Shown piece by piece: positions 53,901 to 64,000 of a DNA stretch of 64,000 bases. The notes beneath the pieces were generated by a model that worked only from the letters and a program-made list of their open reading frames with translations, was not told the origin of the DNA and did not search any database. The translations under genes were made by a program, and so were the position numbers. Origin of the DNA: Amyelois transitella (Eukaryota; Arthropoda; Insecta; Lepidoptera; Pyralidae); the NCBI RefSeq assembly GCF_032362555.1, contig NC_083529.1:7130001-7194000 (forward strand), given 5' to 3'. Each line of letters starts with the position of its first letter. Position 1 is the stretch's first letter.

Positions 53901-56900
53901 AAAAGCACATTCGACATATCTTCTTGCCCTGCTAAGACGATAATTGAATACCATCTGTATTACATCGAGATTTTTACCACCATAAGGACGCATAACATGT
54001 TTGCTTAATCCAAAAGCTTCGTCACCCACTAACACATATGGGATTGGTCTATTAAAACCACATAGTGGCTGGGGATCAGGCAATGGCAGCTTCTCGCAAA
54101 TCATTAACTCGTACAGTTTTGAGTTTTGAAAAACAGTTGAATCGCACTCTTTTCCGTATGCGCCAATATCGACAAAAGTAAATTTATAGTTAGAGTCCAC
54201 AACAGCTAGCAACACCATAGAAAAAAAAGATTTGTAATTAAAAAAGAGGGAGCCACTATTAGCAGGATTACACATGCGTATATGCTTTCCGTCGATGGCC
54301 CCGATGCAATGAGGAAAATTTGCTCTGACATCAAAATCAGATGCTATTTTTTGGAATCGGTCTGTTGTCAGTTCAGGGATGTTGTCACGAAGAAGATGTT
54401 TCCATATAGCTTCGCATACTCTCAATATCATACATGCAATCGTAGATTTCCCCCGTTTAAATTTGAATTCTAAATCTTGAATCGTATTTCCACTTCCTAG
54501 GTACCTGTAAAAAAAAAAATTAAGATTATTAGGACGACTAGTGCAGCGAAACTAGCGCCACCCGTCTATTTGTTCTTTTTCTTTCTGATCACATCATATT
54601 TTAAAAATCTAATTCCATAGTGCCCTAGTAAATGACTCATAGTATTTTTCGTATCAATTTCACAATTTTTCCTTTCAAAACCGCCGAGAAAAATTGATTA
54701 TCGCCAAAAGTGGCCACTTTCGGCAGTAATCAATTTTTCTCTGAATTTACCGAAGGAAAAATGTGAAATTTATACCAAAAATACTATGAGTCATTTACTA
54801 GGGCACTATCGAATTAGATTTGTATAATATGATGTAATCAGAAAGAAAAAGAATAAATAGACGGGTGGCGCTAGTTTCGCTTCACTCTTCGTCTATAAAA
54901 CAGTACTCACTCAGGGGTAGATGCTTATACAAAATTATATGTTTTTAAATCACCCCTTGAAAGTGACCACATACTGGTAGTTTGTAGTCACTTTTTAGAG
55001 GTGATTCAAAATTCGGCAATATTTTCCCTTATATTTATGAAATGCATTTCTGAAGTATTCGATTTAAGGCTCTAGTTACGCATCTATAGGACCTTAAAAA
55101 AAGACGCGATGAACCTACAAATATACATGTAATATTTGATTTTCATTTCAGGTAATACTGTTGTGAAAAAGTGGAAAAATGTCAAAGACACCTTTTTCAA
55201 ACATTTGAAAAAAATTAAAGAAGCCTCGAGATCCGGCTCAGCCGCTAAAAAGCTTGCAAAATATCATTATTACAATCAGCTATTATTTTTAACCAAAATA
55301 GCACAGAATGCCACGGACGATAGTTTAAACTTAGCTGATGAATCGACCATGTGTTCTACAGATGATGTTCCTGTTCCTGGGCCGTCCCGCTATGTTCCTG
55401 TCACCCGGAAGAGAACATTACAATTGGATGATTTTGAAAAAGATACATTAGAAGCATTAAAAGCTCCTAAGGAGAAGGAGAATCGCCACTTGTCCTTTTT
55501 TAAAGGCATACTGCCATCTATAGAAGATTTTACCGAACTTCAGACCCTGACTTTCCAAACAAAAGTTTTACAACTAATCACGGAAATGCGCTATGGACAA
55601 TCGACTCCACATTCGTCCTTTGCGTTTGAAGAGCAATTATCACACGGGTATCAAACCCGAAATTACCAAAGTACGGGTACGTACAGTTCAATAAACTCAA
55701 ATTCTGCTGTATTTCAATCTCCAAATCAAGGTTCTGAAGTGTCTCAAAATAGCGAAGAGATTGAATATGACTTTGCAAACATGTAAGTGATAATATTGCC
55801 CTGAAGTTGATTTGAAAATCTATTATAATATATAAAACAAAGTCGTGTGTGTTACACCATTTGTACTTAACTCGAATAAAGCAAGTTGAAAAAATAAAAG
55901 ATTTTCATTACTTACCTCAAAGTGATACCCAACATTTCTATTGGCTCCACTGGATTCCTCATATTAGTATATTGTTTCCGTATATGTGGCTCTAAGGATT
56001 GCAATAAACCTTCAAAAGTGGATACGCTCATTCGAAAAAAATTGTAAAACCTCTTTTCGTCTAAAACTAACTCTTGATATTCTTTAAAGAAAAAAAGTCC
56101 GTCACTATTCCTCAAGGCTATAAATGGACTGATCCAGTGTTTTCGTATGATTCTACGTCGATTTCTTCGGTGGCGAAGTAATAAGAGCAGCAGCACACGT
56201 CTAAGCATGTACTCGTAACTGCGGACGTGACAGGGTGGGCATTAGGCAACAGTTTCACCTACTTATTTTTTGCCTATGAGTAGGTAATAGTGCCGTGTGG
56301 TTCCCGGCACCAACACATGAAAGAATAGGACCACTCCACCTCTTTCCCATGGATGTCGTTAGACCACTAAGGGATAGGCTTACAAACTTGGGTTTCTTTT
56401 TTAGGCGAAGGGCTAGCAACCTGTCACTATTTGAAACACAATTCTATCATTAAGCCAAATAGCTGAAAGTGGCCATTCAGTCTTTTCAAGACTGTTGGCT
56501 CTGTCTACCCCACAAGGGATATATGTATGTATGTAAGTAATAGTGAGAGACTTGTTGACTGGAAGAGATTGCATTTACGATAAGTCCGCCTTTGTACCGT
56601 CTCTGTCTGTTTGGTGCTGTTTTGTATGTTTTACACTTATGGTGCAATGAAGAGTTTTATCTATCTACATATTTGCAAGCTCGATCGCAATTTCAGGTGC
56701 TCTTGACAAGACCTTTTGCTAGAACGTCTCCGTTTTGATCAAGGTACATTCGTCTAGACCTCCCCACTACAACGTTCTCATTCACACTTCACTTGTATAT
56801 TTGCTTAGTCATATTTGTTATTTTTTACACAAGCAAAGAACACACATAATGTAGTCTCTGCTTACCCCTCTGAAAGAGCGACGTGACTTTATGAATGTAC

Positions 56901-59900
56901 ACGTGACGTTTAACCATTACCTTTCAGTTATACGAGACGAAAATCATGCCTTTCTTAATTCCATACAAAACGTCTTTAAGTGTCCATTTAGTTCTACATC
57001 ACACTTGATCTTTAAATAAATATATATACTGGACAAATTACACAGATTGAGTTAGCCTCGAAGTAAGTTCGAAACTTGTGTTACGAGATACTAACTCAAC
57101 GCTACTATATTTTTTAATAAATACTTATATAGATAAACATCCAAGACCCAGGCCAATCAGAAAAAGTTCTTTTCTCATCATGCCCTGGCCGGGATTCGAA
57201 CCCGGGACCTTCGGTGTCGCAGACAAGCGTACTACCGCTGCGCCACAGAGGATCTTTGGATGGACCTCAATAAGTTAGAAAGTATATATTTTAAACAGTT
57301 CTTCTTCATTCCAGAATGCAGCCGCCAACAGTCCGCCCCTGGCCGTGGCCCGGCTGGGACGCGCGTGGGGACCTCCTGGACCGCTACCAAAGGCGACGGT
57401 TCAGGTTTGTTTTGCATTATCAAACTTATTGGAAGACAAAGAACAGATACCACGGGGCTAGCAGACGGTAAGTTTGGGTAGATGAAATACAATGACGGCA
57501 CGAAGGTTGAGGCTGCATCAATGATGTTTAATTTTAGCCCGGGTAAGTTTCATATGAGAATTTTTAGGGAGTTTTTTGGTAGAAAGGAAGCCTGTACTTC
57601 CAGAGGATAGTTTTTACTCTGTGCTTCTTCTAATTTGTTTTTCTTCAAATTCTAGTAGAAATTGAGTCATTGAAGTTAGAATTACTGCTTTAATACGAAA
57701 TAACTGTAAGTACCCGTGATTTTTGAACGTATAACTTAACGCGGCCTTTCAGCTCTGTCTATCCTTCAAGGGACATAGACGTGATTATAAGTATGTACAT
57801 ATGTATGTTAGTCCCTAGTTCAATATTTACTTTATGCCTTATAATGTATCTTCAATGTGCTTCAGGTTGACGCTTCACGATTTAGCTGAACTCAGAAACA
57901 TGCACGATGCAACCAGAGGACTAAACATCGACTGGAACCATCTGCCAAGGCAGGAGATAGCTGTGTACGTGCCTAAGAACTTGAAACATTTAATCAGGTA
58001 ATTTGGAAAATAGTACTGATTTTCCTAAGGCTTTTGATTAAGTTTTGCGCTGTAATTGTTACCGATTATGTTCTCCGTTGCATTCATTAATACTGTTCGT
58101 ATATTATGTCAAAGATTTAATGACATCAGCATAAAATACACATTGCAAATTGTCGAAAATGCCTTAATCACGTCCTAATTTATATGACAGATAAAAAGGC
58201 ATTCTACAAGGGTATATGTTAGTCCCAACACTTTTTGTTACACTTATACTAAAGTATGTTACAGCTGGGCATATGTATATTTGGGATCTATTTTGAGAAT
58301 ACACAGTTCTAGTAGCAATACATTTTCACATTTCAGACTAGACTCATCAAACTCAGCGCGGGGTACAGGCCTGAATTACCAGGACGGGTCATGGCCCCCC
58401 ATTCCTCCGACAGGGCGTACTTCTAAAGGATTCAGCCTGTTTGGTGGAGAGGACTGGAAGCTGCCAGATTTAAAAGTAATTGCATGATCAGATTGCTGAT
58501 CTATTAGATTTATACTGCCTGCACTGTGGTCGCCTTCCGCACTAAGTCAGCCTTGTTATATTTTTGTGTTCGTTTTCGTACTGATGTAAAGGGCTCTAAT
58601 AATTTTGGTTTTTTTTTTATTCAATTACACATTTCCAATAGTGGAAAATTGGCAAATTATGACGACAGACGAATATTATTTAAAACCAAAAGAATAAGAC
58701 AAAACTTGCATCTAAATATTAATATCTCTCATCTCATCTGTTCTGTATTTTACGACAAATATTCCATTAATTCTACCGTGACTCGATTGCATGTAATTGT
58801 CGGTCTGTACCTTATGAAACACGAACGCTGGCCATAACGAATTATGTAAGGTAGTTGGGTACAGGAATTAATTAAAATGTTTCAAACGAATGTGTTCGTT
58901 GGATATGTAAGAACTGACAGTGTCGCCCTTATTACCTATATAATATAGATAATGGATAGATAACACTAGATGCTCTCTCTCATCTTTGTGTGTTCCTATT
59001 TGCACCCTCTTCCAGTATGCTTGGGGTCCACTTTTCCACTTTATTCAAATAGTGGCTGGTTGGTAGCCCATCGCCTATAAGAAGAATCCCACGTTTATGA
59101 GCCTATCCCTAAGTCTTATTATAAAATTAATTGCAAAAATTATATTATGCCTTAATGTAATTTATTATTGCCGTAATTTGTTGGTGCCGTGTGGTTCCCG
59201 GCACAAATATAAAAAAGAATAGGATCACTCCATCTCTTTCCCGTGGATGTCGTTAAAGGCGACTATGGGATATACTTATAAACTTGGGATTCTTCATTTA
59301 GGCGATTGGCTAGCAACCTGTCACTATTTGAATCTCAATTCTATCAGTAAACCAAACAGCTCAATCTGGCCTCTCAGTTTTTCAAGACTGTTGGCTCTGT
59401 CTACCCCGCAAGTGATAAAGACGTGACTATATGTATGTATGCATGTATTTACAGTTGTCAGCCCTAAATGCAATACGGTATCAGACGCGTCAAAGACACC
59501 GCTATCGGGGTCTGCTGATTTACTGTTATCGATAAGGTTATCAAGATGTTGCTGTACATATATTTGTATTCCAGCACCTAAGACTGCAGCCGCTAGCGTC
59601 CCCGCCGCGCGCGGAGCCGCCGCGGGCGCACGCGCGCCACTGGGAGGGCGCGGCGCGCGCGTGGGCGGGCGGCGCGCTCATACTGCTCGCCGTCGTGCTC
59701 ATCGTCAGAGCCCTCGAGAACTGTGTTCACAGGAAGTTCTTTAAAAGTATGTATGTGGTGATATAACTACGTCACACGCCATCAGCGAATCACGGCAAAG
59801 CTTGCTGCGTCATCAGCCAATAGCAACGGAGATTGTAAAAAGCGCAAGCAGTGTTTCAACGGATCAGGGCATAAGTATAATTGACACTGTTTAGCTAACA

Positions 59901-61027
59901 TTTATTAGCTAGAGAAGAAGATTATCTATGTAACACTTGATAGCTATAACTCCATGGATAGTAAGTCAATGGAGGTCTTCGAATCTGCATACTGCCTGCA
60001 ATCTGGGAATCAAATCGGAAATAAAATGGTAATAGAAAAAAAATAAAATGGAGTAAATGAAGAGACTTTATGTATGTGAATAAATAAGGCGAAAAAAAGT
60101 GTGGGGGATCGTAGCAAATGGAAATATCTGCATTATGTAGTCATACTGCTGGCTTTAAGTGATTCACATCGGGTATATAATTTTAAACTTTATCAATAAC
60201 TGTAAAAATATTTCTCTTGTTTTAGCGAGAAGACGACAATCAGAAGAGTGGCCCACACCAAACGTTCTTGCTACTAGTCGTAAGTATATCTTCATAGTTC
60301 ATTTATAATTTATTTTTTATTTATTTATCATCACACGTATTAGAATACAACTTAGTTCATACAAGAAAATGAGGAATCAGATCTGGGTATATGTATATTC
60401 GAGAAATGAGATTACATTCCGCTGTTTTATTGAGATTCGAATAAGTAGTTAATAATTTGTAGGCATATTTGTTATAATATTTATATTATTTTTGTTTCAG
60501 ATCGACACATTCACGATTTAGATCTGTCGTCGTCACCTCGAATGGAAGATTCAGACGTTCTACATTCAGAAGTCAACCAAGATACATTCAGCAATGACCT
60601 TCCACCGCCATACTCCGAATGTGCCAACGGAGCCAATACTGATGCCAACAAATATATTGGCCCAGAAGAACCACCGCCTCCGTATTCAGCCTGTTACGTA
60701 GCGTACTCCAACCCCAAAGATGGAGTGCCTTCTGTGCATTTCTTAAACAGACGAAGAGAAATCATTTACGAAAACAGACTCGATGCTGGACATTCAAGTA
60801 GTATGCCTGATATTAATCTTCAGAACGCTGATAACACTGCCAAAGAAAGTGACGGTTGTGATAATTCTAAAACAGAATTGGTTTTCGAAAATGGGAGGGT
60901 CATTGCAAGGGATTGCAATAATGTGAATAGTGAAAGTAATACTCCAGTTGATAGAAATGAGTGTGTCGTGAATATTAGTGATGCAGGTTCATCCGACGTA
61001 CCTGATAGGTCAAGTCTTCAAGTATAG
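50920..61027 (+). CDS. Single-pass membrane protein with two PPPY motifs
   Basis: Seven exons: 50920-50936, 57315-57404, 57866-57997, 58337-58475, 59575-59746, 60226-60279 and 60501-61027 (TAG at 61025), 376 aa with consistent phases. The first coding exon has only 17 nt (MDLRIP...). A hydrophilic N-terminal region of about 150 residues without a signal peptide (LTLHDLAELRN, WNHLPRQEIAVYVPKNLKH) is followed by one membrane segment (about 155-171, 'AGGALILLAVVLIV') and a cytoplasmic tail with PPPY at about 236-239 and 260-263. PPxY motifs recruit WW domains of Nedd4-type ubiquitin ligases, so the protein may be a sorting adaptor in the manner of Commissureless or Ndfip proteins; homology to either is not shown. 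AATAAA at 61314-61319. A Harbinger element occupies intron 1. If the first exon is wrong, translation could start in exon 2 (MQPPTV). Confidence 0.75.
51413..51438. repeat. (GAAA)n microsatellite
   Basis: At the edge of a LINE-tail-like segment that continues with 'tctttatttggcgc'. Confidence 0.85.
52055..52292. repeat. Family B coding remnant and family A head
   Basis: 52055-52172 plus-strand family B (MNKSRLTK..., GRPRRTYLNQI); 52180-52292 reversed family A piece. Confidence 0.65.
53394..55786 (+). CDS. MADF-domain protein of the Harbinger element
   Basis: Two exons: 53394-53586 (donor GTGAGT) and 55152-55786 (acceptor TTTCATTTCAG), 275 aa, phase 1. Residues about 14-95 fit a MADF/Myb-SANT-like fold: ISLVQEREVLWDKFH, AWADVTKNLF, then KKWKNVKDTFFKHLKK. 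The C-terminal part is polar and ends with an acidic EEIEYDF tail. PIF/Harbinger elements normally carry such a DNA-binding protein, which helps the transposase enter the nucleus and bind the termini. The 1.57-kb intron contains the main transposase exon on the opposite strand. The frame is intact. Confidence 0.85.
53622..56208 (-). CDS. PIF/Harbinger DDE transposase
   Basis: Two exons: 55916-56208 (ATG at 56208, donor GTAAGT) and 53622-54504 (TAG at 53622-53624), 391 aa, phase 2. The helix-turn-helix-like region (LGSGNTIQDLEFKFKRGKSTI) spans the junction. The catalytic triad is complete: D169 in 'GAIDGKH', D259 in 'GDEAF' and E296 in 'RRYVECAFG'. No frameshift or premature stop was seen, so the enzyme may be functional, although the element lacks a visible right terminus. 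Its intron contains exon 2 of the MADF gene on the other strand. Confidence 0.92.
54526..54898. mobile_element. Hairpin MITE inside the Harbinger element
   Basis: Two arms of about 170 bp are near-perfect reverse complements (for example 'gcgaaactagcgccacccg' left, its complement right), meeting around 54710. The outermost bases are TTAT...ATAA. It sits in the intron of both Harbinger genes. Confidence 0.85.
56291..56535 (+). repeat. Family A retroposon, full length
   Basis: From 'gtgccgtgtggttcccgg' to the ATGT tail. Confidence 0.85.
56550..56668 (+). repeat. CR1/Jockey-like LINE 3' end
   Basis: Same 3' end as 43364-43480. Confidence 0.65.
56669..56905 (-). repeat. Family B LINE remnant
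   Basis: Reversed; two diverged pieces of the reverse-transcriptase C-terminus and tail. Confidence 0.6.
57030..57251 (-). mobile_element. tRNA-derived SINE (family C)
   Basis: Full copy ending 64 nt before exon 2 of the PPPY gene. Confidence 0.85.
59185..59440 (+). repeat. Family A retroposon, full length
   Basis: Intron 4 of the PPPY gene; a reversed scrap lies at 59035-59110. Confidence 0.85.
59751..59885 (+). repeat. Diverged LTR-like fragment
   Basis: Resembles the first half of the LTR at 46341 ('gcgcaagca', 'ttcaacggat' blocks). It starts right after the exon 5 donor of the PPPY gene. Confidence 0.35.
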
Positions 61028-62721
61028 AAATATAAAACTAAGTATAAACGTAGAGTAACGTTATTTTTGTACGTTGTTTTCATATAGACCAGTATTTGAT
61101 CTCTAAACGCATATTATAAGGTATTTTATAGTCCCAAGCCTGTAGAGTCAGTAAGTTGTAATCTTTAGATGATTTTTGTAATTTTGTAGTCATAAAGATT
61201 TTGACACCATAAGTAGCTGTAGAAATCACGAACCAAGCAGTAGTTGTAGCTGCAGATGGAAATGGAATATGAGCAATATATTAGTTGAATAGGTACTTTT
61301 GTAATTAAATTAAAATAAACTGTTAAACAAAGACAAATTACCACACAACGAAAACAATTAATTAAACATCGTAACTATTTTAAGTAGTATCAGCTAGTTG
61401 AATTTTGAATTATACTTTTTTGTCAATCCTCGAATACCTACTCAATGGATCTCTGCTTCGTAATATTTTTAAAATAAAAAAAACATAATTTACCACTGTA
61501 TTTTATTTATTACATCTACATCAATAAATACAAGCCTAGACTTTATATGTCTTAAATTAATTATGTCTACTAGTAAATAAATAATAAATGCACTTTGAGC
61601 TCAATTAAAATCAAAAATTTACCAACGATTAAGATTTCTAATGCCCAAATGGCAAAAAGCACGAAGTAATTATCTTATTTGTAACTGTTATGAAGTACAA
61701 ATGTCAAATATAAGTGTGTATTTAGCTAATATACATAAAAAAACTATATCGTCTTAAATCTCTTGCTCGAAAAAGCCATATAAATTCAATCCTCAAACAA
61801 TTAGTAGGTACAATAAAATTTTAACACATCTTCTGCTAAGTGGCTCATTTACAATTCTTGTTTATAAATTACCAGCACTTTCTACCCATAATTCCAATAA
61901 AAGATTTAAAAGGTGCGATCTTAAAATTACGTTCCAAATTATCTATAGAATACTTGTTACAATCTTAAGAGATCTCTTTTCTCCTTTCATTAAATATATA
62001 GTTTTGGTACTCTATACCTTATTCATAAAAGATATAGTTAATAGTAAATTATAACAATATTAAGTCCTTATAAATTGTGCCCTACAGTCTTTTACACAAC
62101 ATTCATAAATAGCACCAATTAAAGTAAAAGTAATTTTTTGTACAAAATCTATGTACTTATTGTTTTTATATTAAAATGCTTATGTATAAAATGAACGTCG
62201 TAAAATTCAATAAAAAAGATAAAGATACAATTTAAAACAAAATAATATTTTTTACTTAACCGTCGTAAGTATTCATTGTAAGATCTATCTAATGATTATA
62301 ACTAACTAGCAGTCCATAGTTTCTTTATCATCGAGAAACCCAAAACATTGACAAATAATTTTGTAAAGACATAATTATATTGTTTTTGGAATATATATCA
62401 GATATAAATTAATTATTTTTCAAGAAAATTGGTTTTACAAGTATAATTTTGAAATTATTTTTATTTATATGGATGACATAATATTTGTATTGTTAATATT
62501 GACGGATCGAACAAGGCGCGTCGTCAAGATTTCTAGTATTCTGAAACTTGTTGCTCTGATAATTTTATTTATTATCTTGTCATTATAATATTTTAGTGTT
62601 CTTATGAGTAAAGCTGTAAAACAAAAACAGACAGCTAAAGTTAGCTCACTTTAAATTGATAATCTCCGTTATTATCAGAATTAGCCGGCCAAGGTAAACC
62701 ATTCTCGCTCCACGCACGCCA
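61028..62721. other. AT-rich spacer between two convergent genes
   Basis: Holds the 3' UTR of the PPPY gene (AATAAA at 61314) and presumably that of the minus-strand gene ending at 62722. No repeats recognised. Confidence 0.5.
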
Positions 62722-63775
62722 TTACAGGTCCGCGTTGTGCGCGCGGCGAACGTATTTGGCGAAGTAGTCCGGCCTCCAGCACTTGCACGAGCCGGGGACC
62801 AGGAACCAGTCGTAGTACAATCGCACCTGGATCATTAGTACATCATTTTATGAATATTATAATAATACTAGCTCTGCCCGCGACTTCGTCCGCGTGGAAT
62901 AGTTATTTTGTGCATCATTGAAACCCTCAAGGAGGAATTATCCCCGTTTTTTTTTTCACATTTTCTTCCATTATTTCTTCGCTCCTAATAGTTGCAGCGT
63001 GATGATAAATGGCCTAAAGCCTTCCTCGATAAATGGTCTATTAAACACAATTTTTTTTTAAATCGAACCAGTAATTCCTGATATTAGCGCGTTCAAACAA
63101 ACAAACAACCCCCTCAGCTTTGTAATATTAGTATTGATTGTTTAGGGAAGAGGCCTTGATGATTGAATCTTGAACAAAGCTAAGTCATCATGGCGAAAGT
63201 TTTTTAAAATATATATTTATGTACATTTATTATGTACAGTTTTTATTTTGTAATTTTATGTGTATATTGTAAATTGTGAGTAGCAAATCAAATAAATGTA
63301 TCTATCTTAAACAAGGAAAAAAATACGAATAGAACTCAAACTAAGGAGAAATTGATTACTACTTATTTCTAGAGAACTTTCTTCCAGTAGGTCCATGGTT
63401 TTAGGTAAAGAGTAACCTCAATAATTTATCAATAGAAAGAGGGATAGGACCACTCCATTTCTTTCCCATGGATGTCGTTAAAGGCGAGTAAGGGATAGGC
63501 TTATAAACTTTGTCCCTTAGACGACAAGCTAACAACCTGTCACTATATGAATTATGTCACTCAATTGTATCATAACGCCAAACAGCTGAAGGCTCTGCCT
63601 GCCCCTCAAGGGATATAGACGTGATTATATGTACCTATGTCAGAAAAAGAAGTTAATTTTAACTGACCTGATAGCATCCCAGTTCATCATGACCATCGCA
63701 ATGCGGAGGCTTCTCCGAGGCAGGCTCGGCGTCTGTCGGGAGTCCGGCCCGCTTCTGGAGATACTGCTGGTAGTC
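62722..63775 (-). CDS. C-terminal exons of a cysteine-containing, possibly secreted protein
   Basis: Two phase-0 exons: 63668-63775 and 62722-62826 (TAA at 62722), 70 aa visible; the N-terminus lies to the right, in part or whole beyond the window. The sequence reads HCDGHDELGCYQ, then VRLYYDWFLVPGSCKCW and ends RRAHNADL. The closely spaced GSCKC near the C-terminus, the other cysteines and basic doublets are compatible with a cystine-knot ligand such as a Spatzle-type protein, but the spacing is not canonical and this is a guess. Splice sites are good (CAG/GTCAGT; GATCCAG). Confidence 0.55.
62866..63138 (+). repeat. Family D LINE/SINE tail
   Basis: Full-type copy beginning 40 nt from the last exon's acceptor. 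Confidence 0.8.
63445..63640 (+). repeat. Family A retroposon, diverged
   Basis: From 'aggaccactccatttc' to 'gatatagacgtgattatatg', about 30 nt from the exon donor at 63667. Confidence 0.7.
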
Positions 63776-63892
63776 CTGGTAGAGAAGTTTACTTAAACTG
63801 GATTCGTCCCAGAGGTTGATAAAAAAATATAGTATTTAAAAACCAAATTGAAGAAATTTTAAAGTGAAAGATAGTATGGGTAGACTCCCGTC

Positions 63893-64000
63893 TGACTTCT
63901 GCAACCTTTGCAGGGGAACCTAATTCGTATTGGATCATGGTTTCTTTACACATCCAGTTGCCTGAATGTGCAGGTTTGGTCACGATGTTTTCCCTCACTG
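63893..64000 (+). repeat. LINE-derived fragment (family F), cut by window end
   Basis: 'tgcaacctttgcagggg' and 'agttgcctgaatgtgcagg'. Confidence 0.55.

Larger units (their letters stand above)
52986..56230. mobile_element. PIF/Harbinger transposon, right terminus missing
   Basis: Contains an intact DDE transposase gene (minus) and an intact MADF-domain gene (plus). The left end, after TAA, starts 'gggctaaaccacacgggcgg' and is very GC-rich; a second diverged copy of the same terminal motif starts at about 53132. No inverted partner is found on the right, where unique sequence begins about 20 bp beyond the transposase ATG. Lies in intron 1 of the PPPY gene. A hairpin MITE is inserted at 54526-54898. 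Confidence 0.8.

Noticed and set aside
60542-61027. Independent intronless gene starting at the ATG at 60542
   Set aside because: The frame continues upstream to an acceptor at 60500 and joins in phase to five earlier exons and a membrane segment, so the ATG is internal.

Overview
The window is nuclear DNA of an insect, almost certainly a moth or butterfly. The host genes are split into short, often GC-rich exons with GT/AG introns, and the AT-rich space between them is packed with lepidopteran-type repeats: a roughly 265-bp retroposon with an (ATGT)n tail (family A, 40 or more copies or fragments), 3' ends of a non-LTR retrotransposon with a similar tail (family B), a tRNA-derived SINE (family C), short LINE tails (families D and E), solo LTRs, MITEs and several cut-and-paste transposons. 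No prokaryotic, plasmid or CRISPR features are seen. Species and orthology are inferred from reading alone; no database was searched. All gene models were built by hand by joining exons whose splice phases agree.

Host genes, left to right: (1) 3103-6370, minus, 4 exons, a 233-aa SHIPPO/ODF3-type PGP-repeat axonemal protein. (2) 7528-16578, minus, 11 exons, a 464-aa SLC18 (vesicular amine transporter family) major-facilitator protein that lacks one conserved acidic residue; the first half of its exon 3 is tandemly duplicated. (3) 20268-25278, plus, 5 exons, a 283-aa tetraspanin. (4) 27654-29843, plus, a paralogous set of tetraspanin exons 2-5 with no recognisable first exon. (5) 32677-35171, plus, 3 exons, a 130-aa single-pass membrane protein with an exactly periodic 99-unit minisatellite in intron 2. 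(6) 39105-43250, minus, 5 exons, a 389-aa protein with a signal-peptide-like start and a C-terminal PPEY motif. (7) 46152-46276, minus, a probable last exon of an unidentified gene. (8) 50920-61027, plus, 7 exons, a 376-aa single-pass protein with two PPPY motifs; its first coding exon is only 17 nt and its 6.4-kb first intron holds a PIF/Harbinger transposon. (9) 62722-63775, minus, the last two exons of a small cysteine-containing, possibly secreted protein that continues off the window.

Transposon highlights: a Harbinger-type element (about 52986-56230) with intact DDE transposase and MADF-protein frames whose exons interleave on opposite strands; a TIR element (38059-38988) holding the first exon of a gene on one strand and a THAP-type zinc-finger exon on the other, apparently an internal deletion of a two-gene transposon; a TA-flanked element (944-2811) with an 8-bp-TSD hAT MITE nested in it; a TIR element (46955-47565) carrying an exon-like segment; and target-site duplications showing that family A moves by retroposition. 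In at least nine cases a repeat ends within 10-65 nt of a splice site, so introns are filled with repeats right up to the exon edges.
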